Assembly: GCF_001499965.1 (NCBI RefSeq)
Contig: NZ_LQIT01000001.1
Span: 186,001 to 250,000, forward strand
Direction of reading: 5' to 3'
Length of the DNA: 64,000 bases
Origin: Mycobacterium sp. GA-2829
Lineage (GTDB): Bacteria; Actinomycetota; Actinomycetes; Mycobacteriales; Mycobacteriaceae
Shown: in pieces, positions 40,931-50,707 of the stretch
How the letters are laid out: each line of letters opens with the position of its first letter
Numbering within the stretch: position 1 is the first letter of the stretch
Notes under the pieces: generated by a model
Database searches by the model: none
What the model saw: the letters and a program-made list of their open reading frames with translations, nothing else
Told to the model about the DNA's origin: nothing
Made by a program: the position numbers and the translations under genes

Positions 40931-42177
40931 TCATGGCGGCGCCCGTGACGCGCCGTATCTTCGAGAAGGTCGGCCGCGGTACTCACACTCGTGGCCGGTG
41001 TCGTCATCTCCGCGGCGGCCTCGCGCGCGCGCTCGACGTAGCGCGGGCCCAGCACCCGGTGCAGCGCCTGGCGCAGCGATTTGCGGGTGGTGGACGAGAA
41101 CCGTTGATAATCACCGACTCCGAGAGCCTTGACCCGGGCACCCCAGATCGGTTGTTCGGCGCCCACCCACAACACCAGCGTCGGCACCCCGGCGCGCACC
41201 CCGGCCGCCGTCGTCCCCGCCCCACCGTGGTGGACCACCGCACGGCACAGTGGGAAGACCGCGGCGTGGTTGACGCTGCGCACCACCTTCACATGCGGGC
41301 CGTGCCGCAGCCCCTCGATGTCCCACACACCCGAGCAGATCAGAGCCCGCTCACCGAGATCGGCGCACGCCGCGTCGATCATCGCGACCGCGTCGGCGGG
41401 CGACTTGACCGGCATGCTGCCCCATCCGAAGTAGACCGGTGGGGTGCCTGCGGCGATCCAGGACAGCACGTCGGCGTCGGCGTCGGTGTGCTTCTCGAGT
41501 GTGATTCCGCCCACCAGCGGCCGGTCCGGGCCCCACTCGTCGACGAGACCCGGGAAGAAGATCCTGTCGTAGGCCTGGATCTCGAGCGCGCCCGCGTCGA
41601 GCATTCGGCGCACCGCGCGGGTCTTGGCCGGTGGCAGGCCGAGTTCGCGTCGCTGGTCGTCCTCGGCGCCCTTGAGGACCCGCCAGTGCGCCCATTCGCC
41701 GACCGTCCACGCCGGCCCGATCACGGCCGAGGGCAGCGGTACGGGCAGCACCTTGGTGTTCGGCCGCACCGGGAAATAGTGCAAAGCGGCCAGCGGGATG
41801 CCGTGGGCCGCAGCGACATTCGCGGCGAGTTCCTGATAGGTGGTGCCGGTCAGGATCAGGTCGGCGCCGTCGGCGAGCGCGCTCAGCGAGCTGCTCATCT
41901 CCGCCCAGCCCTCGACGACGTATTCGCGCGCCTCCCGCAACACGGTGAGCGGATTACGCAGCTTGTACCACTCGCGGAAGATGTCGGCGTCGAGCTGCTG
42001 CTGGGAGTCCACACCGTAGGACACCGGGACACCGAGGCCGCACTCCTCGACGAACCGAACGAGGTTGGGCGGCACCGCGGTCCGCACCTCGTGTCCGCGC
42101 CGGGCCAGTTCGAGTCCGACGGCCGCGCAGGGTTCGACGTCACCCCTGGTGCCGTGGACGGCGACCACGAACTTCAT
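40912..42177 (-). CDS. GT1 (UGT-like) glycosyltransferase
   Basis: A 421-residue GT-B glycosyltransferase of the family used in mycobacterial glycolipid assembly (relatives of Mtb Rv1524/Rv1526c and the GPL Gtf enzymes). The N-terminal acceptor domain begins VVAVHGTRGDVEP. The C-terminal donor-binding motif is VVHHGGAGTTAAGVRAGVP, with EQP.WG completing the sugar-nucleotide site. It would add a sugar such as rhamnose, glucose or xylose to the lipid-linked core. It is the only gene of the left half on the minus strand, divergent from mmpL. Confidence 0.88.
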   Translation of the reverse strand: MKFVVAVHGTRGDVEPCAAVGLELARRGHEVRTAVPPNLVRFVEECGLGVPVSYGVDSQQQLDADIFREWYKLRNPLTVLREAREYVVEGWAEMSSSLSALADGADLILTGTTYQELAANVAAAHGIPLAALHYFPVRPNTKVLPVPLPSAVIGPAWTVGEWAHWRVLKGAEDDQRRELGLPPAKTRAVRRMLDAGALEIQAYDRIFFPGLVDEWGPDRPLVGGITLEKHTDADADVLSWIAAGTPPVYFGWGSMPVKSPADAVAMIDAACADLGERALICSGVWDIEGLRHGPHVKVVRSVNHAAVFPLCRAVVHHGGAGTTAAGVRAGVPTLVLWVGAEQPIWGARVKALGVGDYQRFSSTTRKSLRQALHRVLGPRYVERAREAAAEMTTPATSVSTAADLLEDTARHGRRHDQTISP

Positions 42178-42307
42178 CGGTTGCGCTCGCGACGGGCGAC
42201 GGGGTGTAACGGCGGCAAGGGCACACCCGATTACAACATGACTTGTTCTGTGAATCGTCTCGACGGGTGCTCGGCGCCAGGGGTTTTGATCTTGTGAGCC
42301 GTGTAGC

Positions 42308-45300
42308 GTGAAAATCATGTTCGACCGCACCAGGCTCCGTGGTGCGTTAGCCGACGGGGGACTTCCCCAACTCGGTCGATTCATCGTCCGCCATCCCGTT
42401 CTCATCATCGTCGCCTGGGTGGCGACGGCCGCGGTGCTGTTCCTGCTCATCCCGCCGCTCGCCGTGGTGTCCCAGAAGAACCCGCCGGAGTTCCTGCCCA
42501 AGGACGCGCCGGTCATGGTCGACAGCAAGAAGATGAGCGATGCGTTCAAGGGTGCGGCGGAGACCAACACCGGCAACCTCAACGTCGTCATCCTCAGCAA
42601 CGACAACGGGCTGCAACCCCAGGACGAGGAGACCTACAAGACCCTCGTCGAACGCCTGAAGGCCGATACCGAACACGTCATCTCCACGCAGGACTTCGTC
42701 ACCACCCCGGAACTGCGGGAGGTGATGACCAGCGAGGACGGCAAGGCGTGGAACCTGCCTGTGAGCCTGAAGGGCAACATGGGCACCCCGACCGGGCAGG
42801 CGGCTTACCGTGCGGCGTCCAAGATCGTCAAGGAGGCGACCGCCGACACCACCCTCCAGGCGAACATGGTCGGGGCGGCCGCCACGCTCGAGGACATCAA
42901 CGCGATCGGCGCGCGCGACCAGCGGGTGATCGAGATCGCCACGGTCGGGACGATCTTGACCATCCTGCTGGTGGTCTACCGCAGCATCGTCGGGATGCTG
43001 ATCCCGTTGCTGACGATCGGGCTGGCACTGGGGGTGGCCAACCAGGTCGTCGCGGGGTTGGGTGAACTCGGGCTCGGACTGGGCCCGCAGACCATCGTGT
43101 TGATGACCGGCATGCTGATGGGCGCGGGCACCGACTTCTCCATCTTCTTCTTCAGCCGATATCACGAACTGGTGCGCGAAGGCCTGGAGTCCGACGACGC
43201 GATGATCGGTGCGCTGGTCACGATCGGCAAGGTGGTCGCGGGGTCCGCGGCGACGACGGCGATCGCGTTCCTCGGCCTGGCGTTCACCACCCTTGGTGTG
43301 TTCGCCACCGTGGGGCCCGCGCTGTCGGTGACCATCGCGATCGGCTTCCTGGCGTCGATCACGCTGCTGCCCTCGCTGATCGTGCTCGCCGGGCGGCGCG
43401 GCTGGGTCAACCCCCGCAAGGACCTCACCGGGCGGTTCTGGCGTCGCTCGGGTATCCACATCGTCCGCAGGCCGGTCGTCCACCTCGTCGGCAGCCTCGC
43501 CGTGCTCATCGCGCTGGCCGGCTGCGCGGCGTTCATCCAGTTCAACTACGACGATCGCAAGGCGCTGCCCGCGGACTCGGAGAGCAACCGCGGCTACGAG
43601 GCGATGGACGACCACTTCCCGATCAGCACGACGATGCAGCAGTTCGTCGTGATCCACGCGCCCGATCAGGACCTGCGGTCCCCCCGCTCGTTGGCCGACA
43701 TGGAGGAGATGGCGCAGCGGATCGCCGCGCTGCCCGACATCGACATGGTGCGCGGCATCACCCGGCCGACGGGGGAGATGCTCGAACAGGCCAAGGCGAC
43801 CTACCAGGCCGGTGAGGTGGGCGGAAAGCTCGACGAGGCGTCCACCCTCATCGCCGACAACGACACCAACCTCAACACCCTCAGCGGCGGCGCCCACCAG
43901 CTCGCCGACGTCCTCGACCAGATCCGCGACGGTGTGATGGGCGCGGTCGGCAGCGTGCGCGGGCTGGCCGGGGCGCTCGACGAGATGTCGAACAAGTACG
44001 GCGGCGCCAAGACCCTCGACGAGATCGACCGCACGGCGCGGCTCGTCACCAACATGCGCGACCTGGGCAACGCGATCGGCGTCGACGTCAACCGGATGAC
44101 CGACGTCTATGCCTGGGCCGACCCGGTGCTGCGGTCCCTGGACACCAGCCCCACCTGTGACGCGGACCCCGAGTGTGTGCAGTCCCGCGAGGACATGCGC
44201 CGGATCGTCAGCACCCGCGAGAGCCCGTACCTCAACGCGATCTCCGACCTGGGCAGCCAGCTGCAGGACACCGAGGGTTACCAGACCCTCGACGAGACGA
44301 TCCAGGGGCTGAGCAAGAACCTCAAGATCGCGACCTCCGCGGCGCGCGAACTCGGTCTCGATGAGCCGAACGGCGTGCAGAACAAGATCAAAGAGGTCAC
44401 CCAGGGCGCCAACACGCTGGCCGATTCCAGCAGGCAGCTCGCCGAGGGCGTGCAGCTGCTGGTCGACCAGACCAAGAACATCGGCGGCGGCCTCGATCAG
44501 GCGTCGGACTTCCTGTTGGCGATGAAGCGCGACGCCGCCGACCCCAACCAGTCGGGTTTCTACATCCCGCCGCAGATCCTCACCCAGCCGGAGTTCAAGA
44601 AGGCCGCGAACCTGTTCGTCGCCAAGGACGGGCACACCGCGCGTTACCTGGTGCAGACCGCGCTGGACCCGTTCGGCACCGAGGCGATGGACCAGGTCGC
44701 CGACATCATCGCCGCCGCCGAGAGCGCTCGGCCGAACACCACGCTGGCCAACGCCGAGGTCACAATGGTGGGCTTCTCACCGGTGCAGGACAACCTGCGG
44801 GAGTACTACAACGGCGACATCCGGTTCATCATCATCGTCACCCTGCTGGTGGTGTTCGTGGTGCTGGTGATATTGCTGCGGGCGATCGTGGCGCCGATCT
44901 ACCTGGTGGCCTCGGTGGTCCTGTCGTACGTGTCCGCGATCGGCATCGGCGTGCTGTTCTTCCAATTCATCCTCGGCCAGGAGTTGGCCTGGACGGTGCC
45001 CGGCATGGCTTTCCTGGTGCTGGTGGCCGTCGGCGCCGACTACAACCTGCTGCTGATCGCGCGAATACGCGAGGAGTCCCGCGACGGGATCCGCACCGGC
45101 ATCATCCGTACCGTGGGAGCCACCGGCGGCGTGATCACCTCTGCCGGACTGATCTTCGCGGCGTCGATGCTGTCGCTGACGGTCAGCAGCATCGGCACGG
45201 TCATCCAACTCGGGTTCGTCATCGGCGTCGGCCTGCTACTCGACACGTTCATCGTCCGCACCGTCACCGTGCCTGCGGCCGCGGTGCTGATCGGCAAGGC

Positions 45301-45493
45301 GAACTGGTGGCCGTCGAAACCGAAGTTCGAGGAACGTCCACCGCGGGCCGAGGTGGGCGAAGACGAAGGCGACACCGAACCGCTGGCGGTCCCGCTGCGC
45401 GGTCGGGCGCGCGTGCGGCAGAGTCTGCTGGAGGCCACGGCCTCGCACCGGCGCTCCCGCAGTGGTGGGCGAGTACTCAGTGGCGGACAATAG
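42308..45493 (+). CDS. mmpL: MmpL-family RND lipid transporter
   Basis: A 1061-residue inner-membrane transporter with 12 predicted helices. TM1 is near residues 25-50, a periplasmic porter domain follows, five helices sit around 210-390, a long second loop (about 410-830) carries coiled-coil-like repeats, and the last helices end near 1000. The proton-relay sites are GTDFS (Asp276, with Phe where many MmpLs have Tyr) and GADYN (Asp911-Tyr912). Such proteins export trehalose- or sugar-based lipids. No mmpS gene is adjacent. By position it parallels mmpL12 in the Mtb LOS region. Start GTG 42308; ATG 42317 is an alternative. Confidence 0.92.
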   Translation: MKIMFDRTRLRGALADGGLPQLGRFIVRHPVLIIVAWVATAAVLFLLIPPLAVVSQKNPPEFLPKDAPVMVDSKKMSDAFKGAAETNTGNLNVVILSNDNGLQPQDEETYKTLVERLKADTEHVISTQDFVTTPELREVMTSEDGKAWNLPVSLKGNMGTPTGQAAYRAASKIVKEATADTTLQANMVGAAATLEDINAIGARDQRVIEIATVGTILTILLVVYRSIVGMLIPLLTIGLALGVANQVVAGLGELGLGLGPQTIVLMTGMLMGAGTDFSIFFFSRYHELVREGLESDDAMIGALVTIGKVVAGSAATTAIAFLGLAFTTLGVFATVGPALSVTIAIGFLASITLLPSLIVLAGRRGWVNPRKDLTGRFWRRSGIHIVRRPVVHLVGSLAVLIALAGCAAFIQFNYDDRKALPADSESNRGYEAMDDHFPISTTMQQFVVIHAPDQDLRSPRSLADMEEMAQRIAALPDIDMVRGITRPTGEMLEQAKATYQAGEVGGKLDEASTLIADNDTNLNTLSGGAHQLADVLDQIRDGVMGAVGSVRGLAGALDEMSNKYGGAKTLDEIDRTARLVTNMRDLGNAIGVDVNRMTDVYAWADPVLRSLDTSPTCDADPECVQSREDMRRIVSTRESPYLNAISDLGSQLQDTEGYQTLDETIQGLSKNLKIATSAARELGLDEPNGVQNKIKEVTQGANTLADSSRQLAEGVQLLVDQTKNIGGGLDQASDFLLAMKRDAADPNQSGFYIPPQILTQPEFKKAANLFVAKDGHTARYLVQTALDPFGTEAMDQVADIIAAAESARPNTTLANAEVTMVGFSPVQDNLREYYNGDIRFIIIVTLLVVFVVLVILLRAIVAPIYLVASVVLSYVSAIGIGVLFFQFILGQELAWTVPGMAFLVLVAVGADYNLLLIARIREESRDGIRTGIIRTVGATGGVITSAGLIFAASMLSLTVSSIGTVIQLGFVIGVGLLLDTFIVRTVTVPAAAVLIGKANWWPSKPKFEERPPRAEVGEDEGDTEPLAVPLRGRARVRQSLLEATASHRRSRSGGRVLSGGQ

Positions 45494-45524
45494 TCCGGCG
45501 TCACCGTGGGGGGAAGGGGAAGCT

Positions 45525-46592
45525 GTGACCGTCGATAACGACTCCGAGGTCGCGCGGGCGGGGGTGCCTGCGCCGCCGGAGCCGAGGATGACCGCCGCCG
45601 AGGTGAAGACATTGGCGGTCGCGGAGATCCACCGCTGGTGGCACAAGCTCTCGGGCACCGCGCTCGGTCGTGAGCGCCGCTACGTCAAACGGGGGATCCG
45701 GGAGTACAGGCGCAGCACCGGGGCCGGCACCGCCGTGCACCTGCTACGGCGCAACGTGCACCGCGTCGAGAAGGGGCTGACGATGCGGCCGGCGCGAACC
45801 CAGTTCGCGACCGACTACATCGGCGAGACCGTCACCGCGTTCCGCGCGGCACTCGACTCCGGAGCCCTGCGGCCGCAGCTCCCGGAATTCACCTGGATGT
45901 ACTCGGTGCTCGAACGCTATTTCGAGGTCACCGCACCCTCGACGCACAAGTCGATCGTCAACGCGCGCAAGGTGTTCGCTGACACCGTCGGCGCCATCGA
46001 ACCCGTCGCCGTCGAGGCGGGCCCGCATCTGGCCGTCCCGCTGGTGCCGACGGTGAAGATCGATGATCTGGAGGCGCTGGCCGAGGGACGGCGCTCGGTG
46101 CGTTGGTTCACTCCCGAGCCGGTCTCGCGCGATCTCGTCGACCGAGCCGTCGCGATCGCGGCCGAGTCGCCCACGGCGTGCAACCGGCAGCCGTACCGCT
46201 TCGAGATCTTCGACGATCCCATCAGCACCGCCAAGGTCGCCGCCGTCCCCATGGGCACCGACGGCTACGAACACCAGATCCCCGGCCTGATCGTGATCGT
46301 CGGCAATCTCGGCGCGTTCTTCGACCGGCGCGACCGCCACCTGATCTACATCGACAGCTGCCTGGCGGCCATGGGCCTGATCTACGGACTCGAGGCCCAG
46401 GGCGTCAACAGCTGCTGCATCAACTGGCCCGATATCCCGGAGCGCGAGGCGCAGATCCGCAAACTGCTCGACCTTGCGCCCTACGAGCGGGTCGTGATGC
46501 TGATCGCCTACGGATACGCCGATCCTGAAGCGTTGGTGCCGTTCTCGGCGAAACGTCCTGTCGAGGACGTCCGGAGGTACCGGAGCCTATGA
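45525..46592 (+). CDS. Nitroreductase-like flavoprotein with N-terminal extension, glycan-cluster type
   Basis: A 355-residue protein. The last ~200 residues are a nitroreductase-like domain: RRSVRWFTPEPVSRDLVDRA opens it, SPTACNRQPYRF is the FMN-phosphate-contact region, and GVNSCCINWPD lies in the core. The first ~150 residues are a basic helical extension containing RRNVHRVEKGLTMRP, unlike stand-alone nitroreductases. Related proteins occur next to pyruvyl transferases in polysaccharide clusters, but the reaction is not known. GTG 45525 is chosen for its GGGGAAGGGG site. The stop overlaps the next ATG (ATGA). Confidence 0.75.
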   Translation: MTVDNDSEVARAGVPAPPEPRMTAAEVKTLAVAEIHRWWHKLSGTALGRERRYVKRGIREYRRSTGAGTAVHLLRRNVHRVEKGLTMRPARTQFATDYIGETVTAFRAALDSGALRPQLPEFTWMYSVLERYFEVTAPSTHKSIVNARKVFADTVGAIEPVAVEAGPHLAVPLVPTVKIDDLEALAEGRRSVRWFTPEPVSRDLVDRAVAIAAESPTACNRQPYRFEIFDDPISTAKVAAVPMGTDGYEHQIPGLIVIVGNLGAFFDRRDRHLIYIDSCLAAMGLIYGLEAQGVNSCCINWPDIPEREAQIRKLLDLAPYERVVMLIAYGYADPEALVPFSAKRPVEDVRRYRSL

Positions 46593-47692
46593 TCGTCGAG
46601 ATCCGGGGCACCAACACCGTCAACAAGGGTGCCCAGCTGATGCTGCAGGCAATCTGCGCGCGGCTCGACGGACGCTACGAACTGAGTGTGCCGCCCCTGA
46701 TGACCGACTACGCGGTGCGGTCGCATCTCGGGCTGCGCCAGACCCTGGCCGATCCGATGGTGCCCCGGATGACGGCGGCGCTCGGCAACGCGGTGCCGCG
46801 CCCGGTCAAGAAGGGGCTCGGACTGACCGGCGACCGCGAGATCGGCGGGGTGCTCGATGCGTCCGGGTTCCACTTCTCCGACCAGTTCCCGGTGGCCTTC
46901 GCGAGGCGCAGTGCCATGGCCGGCCGGTCGTGGGCGCGCAGGAGCGTCCCGAAGGTCGTTCTGCCCCAGGCCTTCGGGCCCTTCGAGAAGCGCGGGACGC
47001 GGCGCTGGACCCGCGAGGCACTCGACCAGGCCGATCTCGTGTTCGTCCGCGACGGGATCAGCGAAGGCCATGTGCGCGGGCTAGGGCTCGGCGTGCGGAT
47101 CGTGCGCAGCCCCGACTTCACCATCGGGTTGCACCCCGCCGGCGTCGCACCGGTGTCGGATCGGCCGTTCCTGGCGATCGTGCCGAACACCAAGATGATC
47201 ACCAGCGGCAGGCTCGGCCGCGCGGCCTACGTCGACGCACTCGCCGGATTCCACCGCGCCGCGGACGCCCACGGGTTGGAGTCGGTGATCGTCGTCCACG
47301 AGGCGACCGACCGTGACGTCGCCGACGAGCTCGCACGCCGCACCGGCGCCCGGGTCTTCGCCGACGAGGACCCGCTGGTACTCAAAGCCGTTCTCGGACA
47401 AGCGTCCGCCGCGGTCGCCAGCCGGTTCCACGCCGTCGTTGGTTGCGTGTCCCAGTCGGTTCCGACCCTCGCTTTCGGGTGGTCGCACAAATACCGTGAA
47501 CTGCTCGACGACTTCGGGGTGGCCGACCGGCTCGTGACACCGGAGACCGACCCGGCCGCGGCGATCGACCGGCTGCTGACAGACACCGCCGGTGACGCCC
47601 GGCAGAAGGACCGGTTACCAGCGCTGCTCGAGAAAATCGAGCAGATGTGGGATCAGACCATCGAGACACTCGACGAAAGGACCGCGCCGTGA
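46589..47692 (+). CDS. Polysaccharide pyruvyl transferase family protein
   Basis: A 367-residue protein of the family that transfers pyruvate from phosphoenolpyruvate to sugar hydroxyls as a cyclic ketal. The start IVEIRGTNTVNKGAQLMLQAI matches the family's N-terminal NxGAxLM motif, and ASRFHAVVGCVSQSVPTLAFGWSHKY near residue 270 is its conserved C-terminal active-site region. M. smegmatis LOS carry 4,6-O-pyruvylated glucose, which supports the assignment. It is coupled by 4-bp overlaps to both neighbours. Confidence 0.85.
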   Translation: MIVEIRGTNTVNKGAQLMLQAICARLDGRYELSVPPLMTDYAVRSHLGLRQTLADPMVPRMTAALGNAVPRPVKKGLGLTGDREIGGVLDASGFHFSDQFPVAFARRSAMAGRSWARRSVPKVVLPQAFGPFEKRGTRRWTREALDQADLVFVRDGISEGHVRGLGLGVRIVRSPDFTIGLHPAGVAPVSDRPFLAIVPNTKMITSGRLGRAAYVDALAGFHRAADAHGLESVIVVHEATDRDVADELARRTGARVFADEDPLVLKAVLGQASAAVASRFHAVVGCVSQSVPTLAFGWSHKYRELLDDFGVADRLVTPETDPAAAIDRLLTDTAGDARQKDRLPALLEKIEQMWDQTIETLDERTAP

Positions 47693-49017
47693 GGATCAGT
47701 GTCTTCGGAACCGGCTATCTGGGCGCGGTGCACGCGGCCTGTATGGCGAAGCTGGGCCACGACGTCGTCGCATTCGACACCGACGCCGCGAAGGTCGCCG
47801 GGCTGGCGCGCGGCGAATCCCCGTTCTACGAGCCGGGCCTCGACGAACTGCTGACCGAGGTGCTGGCCACGGGGCGGCTGACGTTCACCGATTCCGCCAG
47901 CGAGGCGGCAGCGGGGGCGTCGGTGCACTTCGTGTGCGTGGGCACGCCGCAGCTGCCGGATTCCGACGCCGCCGACATCCGCTACGTCGACAGCGCCGTG
48001 AAGATGATCGCGGCCAATGCCGACTGCGACGGCATCATCGTCGGCAAGTCGACGGTGCCCGTGGGCACCGCCAAACGGCTCAGCGACGAGGTCGCCGCAC
48101 TGAACCCGGACCACCGGCTCGAGGTGGCCTGGAATCCGGAGTTCCTGCGCGAGGGCAAGGCCATCGAGGACACGCTGCGGCCCGACCGTCTCGTGTTCGG
48201 TGTCACCTCCGAACACGCCGAGAAGACGCTGCAGGAGGTGTACAGCGCGCTGCTCGGCGACGGTGTACCCCACCTGACCATGGACCTCGCGACCGCCGAG
48301 ATGGTCAAGGTCGCGGCGAATTCCTTCCTGGCGACCAAGATCTCGTTCATCAACGCGATGGCCGAGATCTGCGAGGCGGTCGACGCCGACGTGGTCGCGC
48401 TCAGCGAGGCACTCGGCTACGACGACCGGATCGGGCGGCGCTTCCTCAACGCGGGCCTCGGCTTCGGCGGCGGGTGTCTGCCCAAGGACATCCGGGCGTT
48501 CAGCGCCAGGGCCGGTGAGCTCGGCGCCTCGGCGGCGCTGACCTTCCTGCACGAGGTCGACAAGATCAACTTCCGCCGCCGCGACAAGGCCGTCTCCGTC
48601 GCGGGCACGCTGGTGGGCGGGGAATTCCTCGGCCGCAACATCGCAGTGCTGGGTGCGGCGTTCAAACCCGACAGCGACGACGTCCGCGACTCACCGGCAC
48701 TCAACGTGGCCGCGGCGATGCACCTCAAGGGTGCCAACGTCCGCGTCCACGACCCCAAGGCGATCGCCAACGCACGGGCCCGGTTCCCCACGCTGAACTA
48801 CTGCGAGGACCTCGAAGACGCCTGCCGCAACGTCGATCTCATCGTGCTCGCCACCGAATGGGACCTCTACCGGGCCATGGATCCGGTGGCGTTCCGCTCG
48901 GTGGTGCGGGCACCGCGTCTGCTGGACACCCGCAACGCCGTCGACCACGACTACTGGGCCGGCGCCGGCTGGCAGGTGTACGCGCTGGGGCGCGGCACCC
49001 TCAACAGCATCCGATAG
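47689..49017 (+). CDS. UDP-glucose 6-dehydrogenase family protein
   Basis: A 442-residue NAD-dependent nucleotide-sugar dehydrogenase. The N-terminal GTGYLGAVHAACMA is the NAD-binding motif, STVPVGTA and NPEFLREGKAI are substrate-side motifs, and Cys263 in GGGCLPKD forms the thiohemiacetal. It oxidises C6 of UDP-glucose to give UDP-glucuronic acid; the sequence is closest in style to UDP-glucose enzymes rather than GDP-mannose ones, but that is a judgement by eye. GTG 47689 overlaps the pyruvyl transferase stop, so a longer start at 47647 is rejected. Confidence 0.88.
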   Translation: MRISVFGTGYLGAVHAACMAKLGHDVVAFDTDAAKVAGLARGESPFYEPGLDELLTEVLATGRLTFTDSASEAAAGASVHFVCVGTPQLPDSDAADIRYVDSAVKMIAANADCDGIIVGKSTVPVGTAKRLSDEVAALNPDHRLEVAWNPEFLREGKAIEDTLRPDRLVFGVTSEHAEKTLQEVYSALLGDGVPHLTMDLATAEMVKVAANSFLATKISFINAMAEICEAVDADVVALSEALGYDDRIGRRFLNAGLGFGGGCLPKDIRAFSARAGELGASAALTFLHEVDKINFRRRDKAVSVAGTLVGGEFLGRNIAVLGAAFKPDSDDVRDSPALNVAAAMHLKGANVRVHDPKAIANARARFPTLNYCEDLEDACRNVDLIVLATEWDLYRAMDPVAFRSVVRAPRLLDTRNAVDHDYWAGAGWQVYALGRGTLNSIR

Positions 49018-49029
49018 GAGACACATCCG

Positions 49030-49923
49030 ATGGCGGGCACTTCGATCGAGGTCATCATCCCGGTCCGCAACATGGCGTCGCATCTGACCAAACTGCTGCC
49101 GCCGTTGATGGAGCAGCTCAGCGGTGGTGATGTGGTCACGGTCATCAACGACGCCTCGACCGACGACACCGAGAAGGTGGCGCGATCGGAGGGGGCGGAC
49201 GTGGTGACGCTGGCCGGCAGCCGCGGCCCGTACTACGCCCGCCAGATCGTGGCCTCCCGGTCGACCGCCGACATCCTGCTGTTCGTCGACGGGCGGTGCC
49301 GTCCGCTGCCCGGTCTGCTCGACGCGCACCGGCAGCTGCAGGCGCAGCCCGGCGTGGCGCTGTCGTGCACAGACGTGCTCACGCTGTCCGGTCCGACGGT
49401 GGCCGCGCGGATCGCGGCGCTGGTGCAGCCGTTCCGGGTGCCCACCCGCGGTGCGGTGCCGGGCAAGCCGCCGTACTACCCGACGTCCAACCTCGGGGTG
49501 GACAAGGCGGCCTTCGACGCGGTCGGCGGGTTCCGGGCCATGCGCAGCGGTGGGGACTCCGACATCTGCTGGCGCATCCAGGAGCAGGGGCACGGCAGGC
49601 TGGCGGTGGATCCGCGGGTGTTGATGCACTGGGAACCGCGGCAGTCGCTGAGCGAGTTGGCCAGCCAGTGGAAGCGCTACGGCCGGGGCACCGCATACCT
49701 GCGGTGGGCCTACCGGATGGAGGACGGGCCGCGCCCGACGCTGCGGCAGCGCGCGGTCGCGGCGGCCAAACCGGATCTGACGGATCTGCGTGCACAGCTG
49801 GGCAAGTCGCCGGCGCAGCTGCTCGCGGGCGCCGCGGTGAACGTGATGTTCCAATACGGGTACCACGCGGAGAAGCGCAAGACCGCGGAGTTCACGATGC
49901 CCGTGACCTACGACCTGCCGTGA
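49030..49923 (+). CDS. GT2-family glycosyltransferase
   Basis: A 297-residue GT-A glycosyltransferase. VIIPVRNMASHL and VINDASTDDT form the nucleotide-binding part. ADILLFVDGRCRP carries the DxD-type site, here DGR. SNLGVDKAAFDAVGGF and GGDSDICWR are the acceptor-side motifs of this family. It could use the UDP-glucuronate made by the preceding gene, or another sugar nucleotide; the donor is not readable. AGGAG just upstream sets the start. It ends the plus-strand run that begins at mmpL. Confidence 0.86.
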   Translation: MAGTSIEVIIPVRNMASHLTKLLPPLMEQLSGGDVVTVINDASTDDTEKVARSEGADVVTLAGSRGPYYARQIVASRSTADILLFVDGRCRPLPGLLDAHRQLQAQPGVALSCTDVLTLSGPTVAARIAALVQPFRVPTRGAVPGKPPYYPTSNLGVDKAAFDAVGGFRAMRSGGDSDICWRIQEQGHGRLAVDPRVLMHWEPRQSLSELASQWKRYGRGTAYLRWAYRMEDGPRPTLRQRAVAAAKPDLTDLRAQLGKSPAQLLAGAAVNVMFQYGYHAEKRKTAEFTMPVTYDLP

Positions 49924-49927
49924 GCGA

Positions 49928-50707
49928 TCAGGTCTCGCTGCCCGCAGCGCGGCGGTAGCCGCGCACCGCGAGCGGTCCGAACACCGCCGCGAAGACGACG
50001 AACCAGGCCAGCGCCCACAGCAGCGAAGAGCCCGCGGGTGCGCCCGTGGCCAGCGACCGCATCGCTTCGATCGTGGGCTTGAGCGGTTGGTACTGGATGA
50101 GCGGCCGCACGAACGGGGGCACCACCTCGGCGGGCGCCACCCCGGCGAACACCATGCCGATCGAGCCCGTGCTCAGCCACGTCAGCATGGCCCGGCTCTC
50201 CGCGCGCACCGCGATGGTGATGACGATCAGCGCGTAGACGATCACGACGAGCACTGGAATCGCCACGAACACCGCGAGATCGATTGGCCCACCGGCGAAT
50301 TCGAAGCCCAGCGCGAACCCCACCACGGTGATCAGCACGGTGCCCGCCACGGTCCGCAGTGCCTCGGCGAGCAGCGTTCCGCTCAGTGGGCTGGCGCGGT
50401 GCACCGGCATCACGAAGAACCGGCTCAGCAGCCCGTTGTCGCGTTCATAGGGCACGGTGAACGCCGATCCCAGCGCTCCCGACATCGCCCCGGCCACCGC
50501 GCACAGCGCGATCAGCGCATCCATGCTGTCGGTGCCGGTCACCCGGGTCATCGACTTGCTGACCAACAGGCTGTAGATGATCAGCAGCACGGTCGGGAAC
50601 AGCAGCGCCTGGATCGGCACGATGGGGTAGCGCCGCCAATGGGTGAACAGGCGGCCGGCGAAGACGGCGCTCTCGGCCGCGAACGAGGCGGGACTCGGCG
50701 CGCTCAT
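49928..50707 (-). CDS. ABC-2 type transporter permease (DrrC-like)
   Basis: A 259-residue permease with about six membrane helices and the ABC-2 signature area ERDNGLLSRFFVMPVHR between TM2 and TM3. It is the last of three overlapping minus-strand genes that together form a DrrABC-like exporter; in Mtb, DrrABC exports PDIM. Its ATG at 50707 overlaps the stop of the other permease (ATGA). It probably moves the glycolipid or its precursor across the inner membrane. Confidence 0.87.
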   Translation of the reverse strand: MSAPSPASFAAESAVFAGRLFTHWRRYPIVPIQALLFPTVLLIIYSLLVSKSMTRVTGTDSMDALIALCAVAGAMSGALGSAFTVPYERDNGLLSRFFVMPVHRASPLSGTLLAEALRTVAGTVLITVVGFALGFEFAGGPIDLAVFVAIPVLVVIVYALIVITIAVRAESRAMLTWLSTGSIGMVFAGVAPAEVVPPFVRPLIQYQPLKPTIEAMRSLATGAPAGSSLLWALAWFVVFAAVFGPLAVRGYRRAAGSET

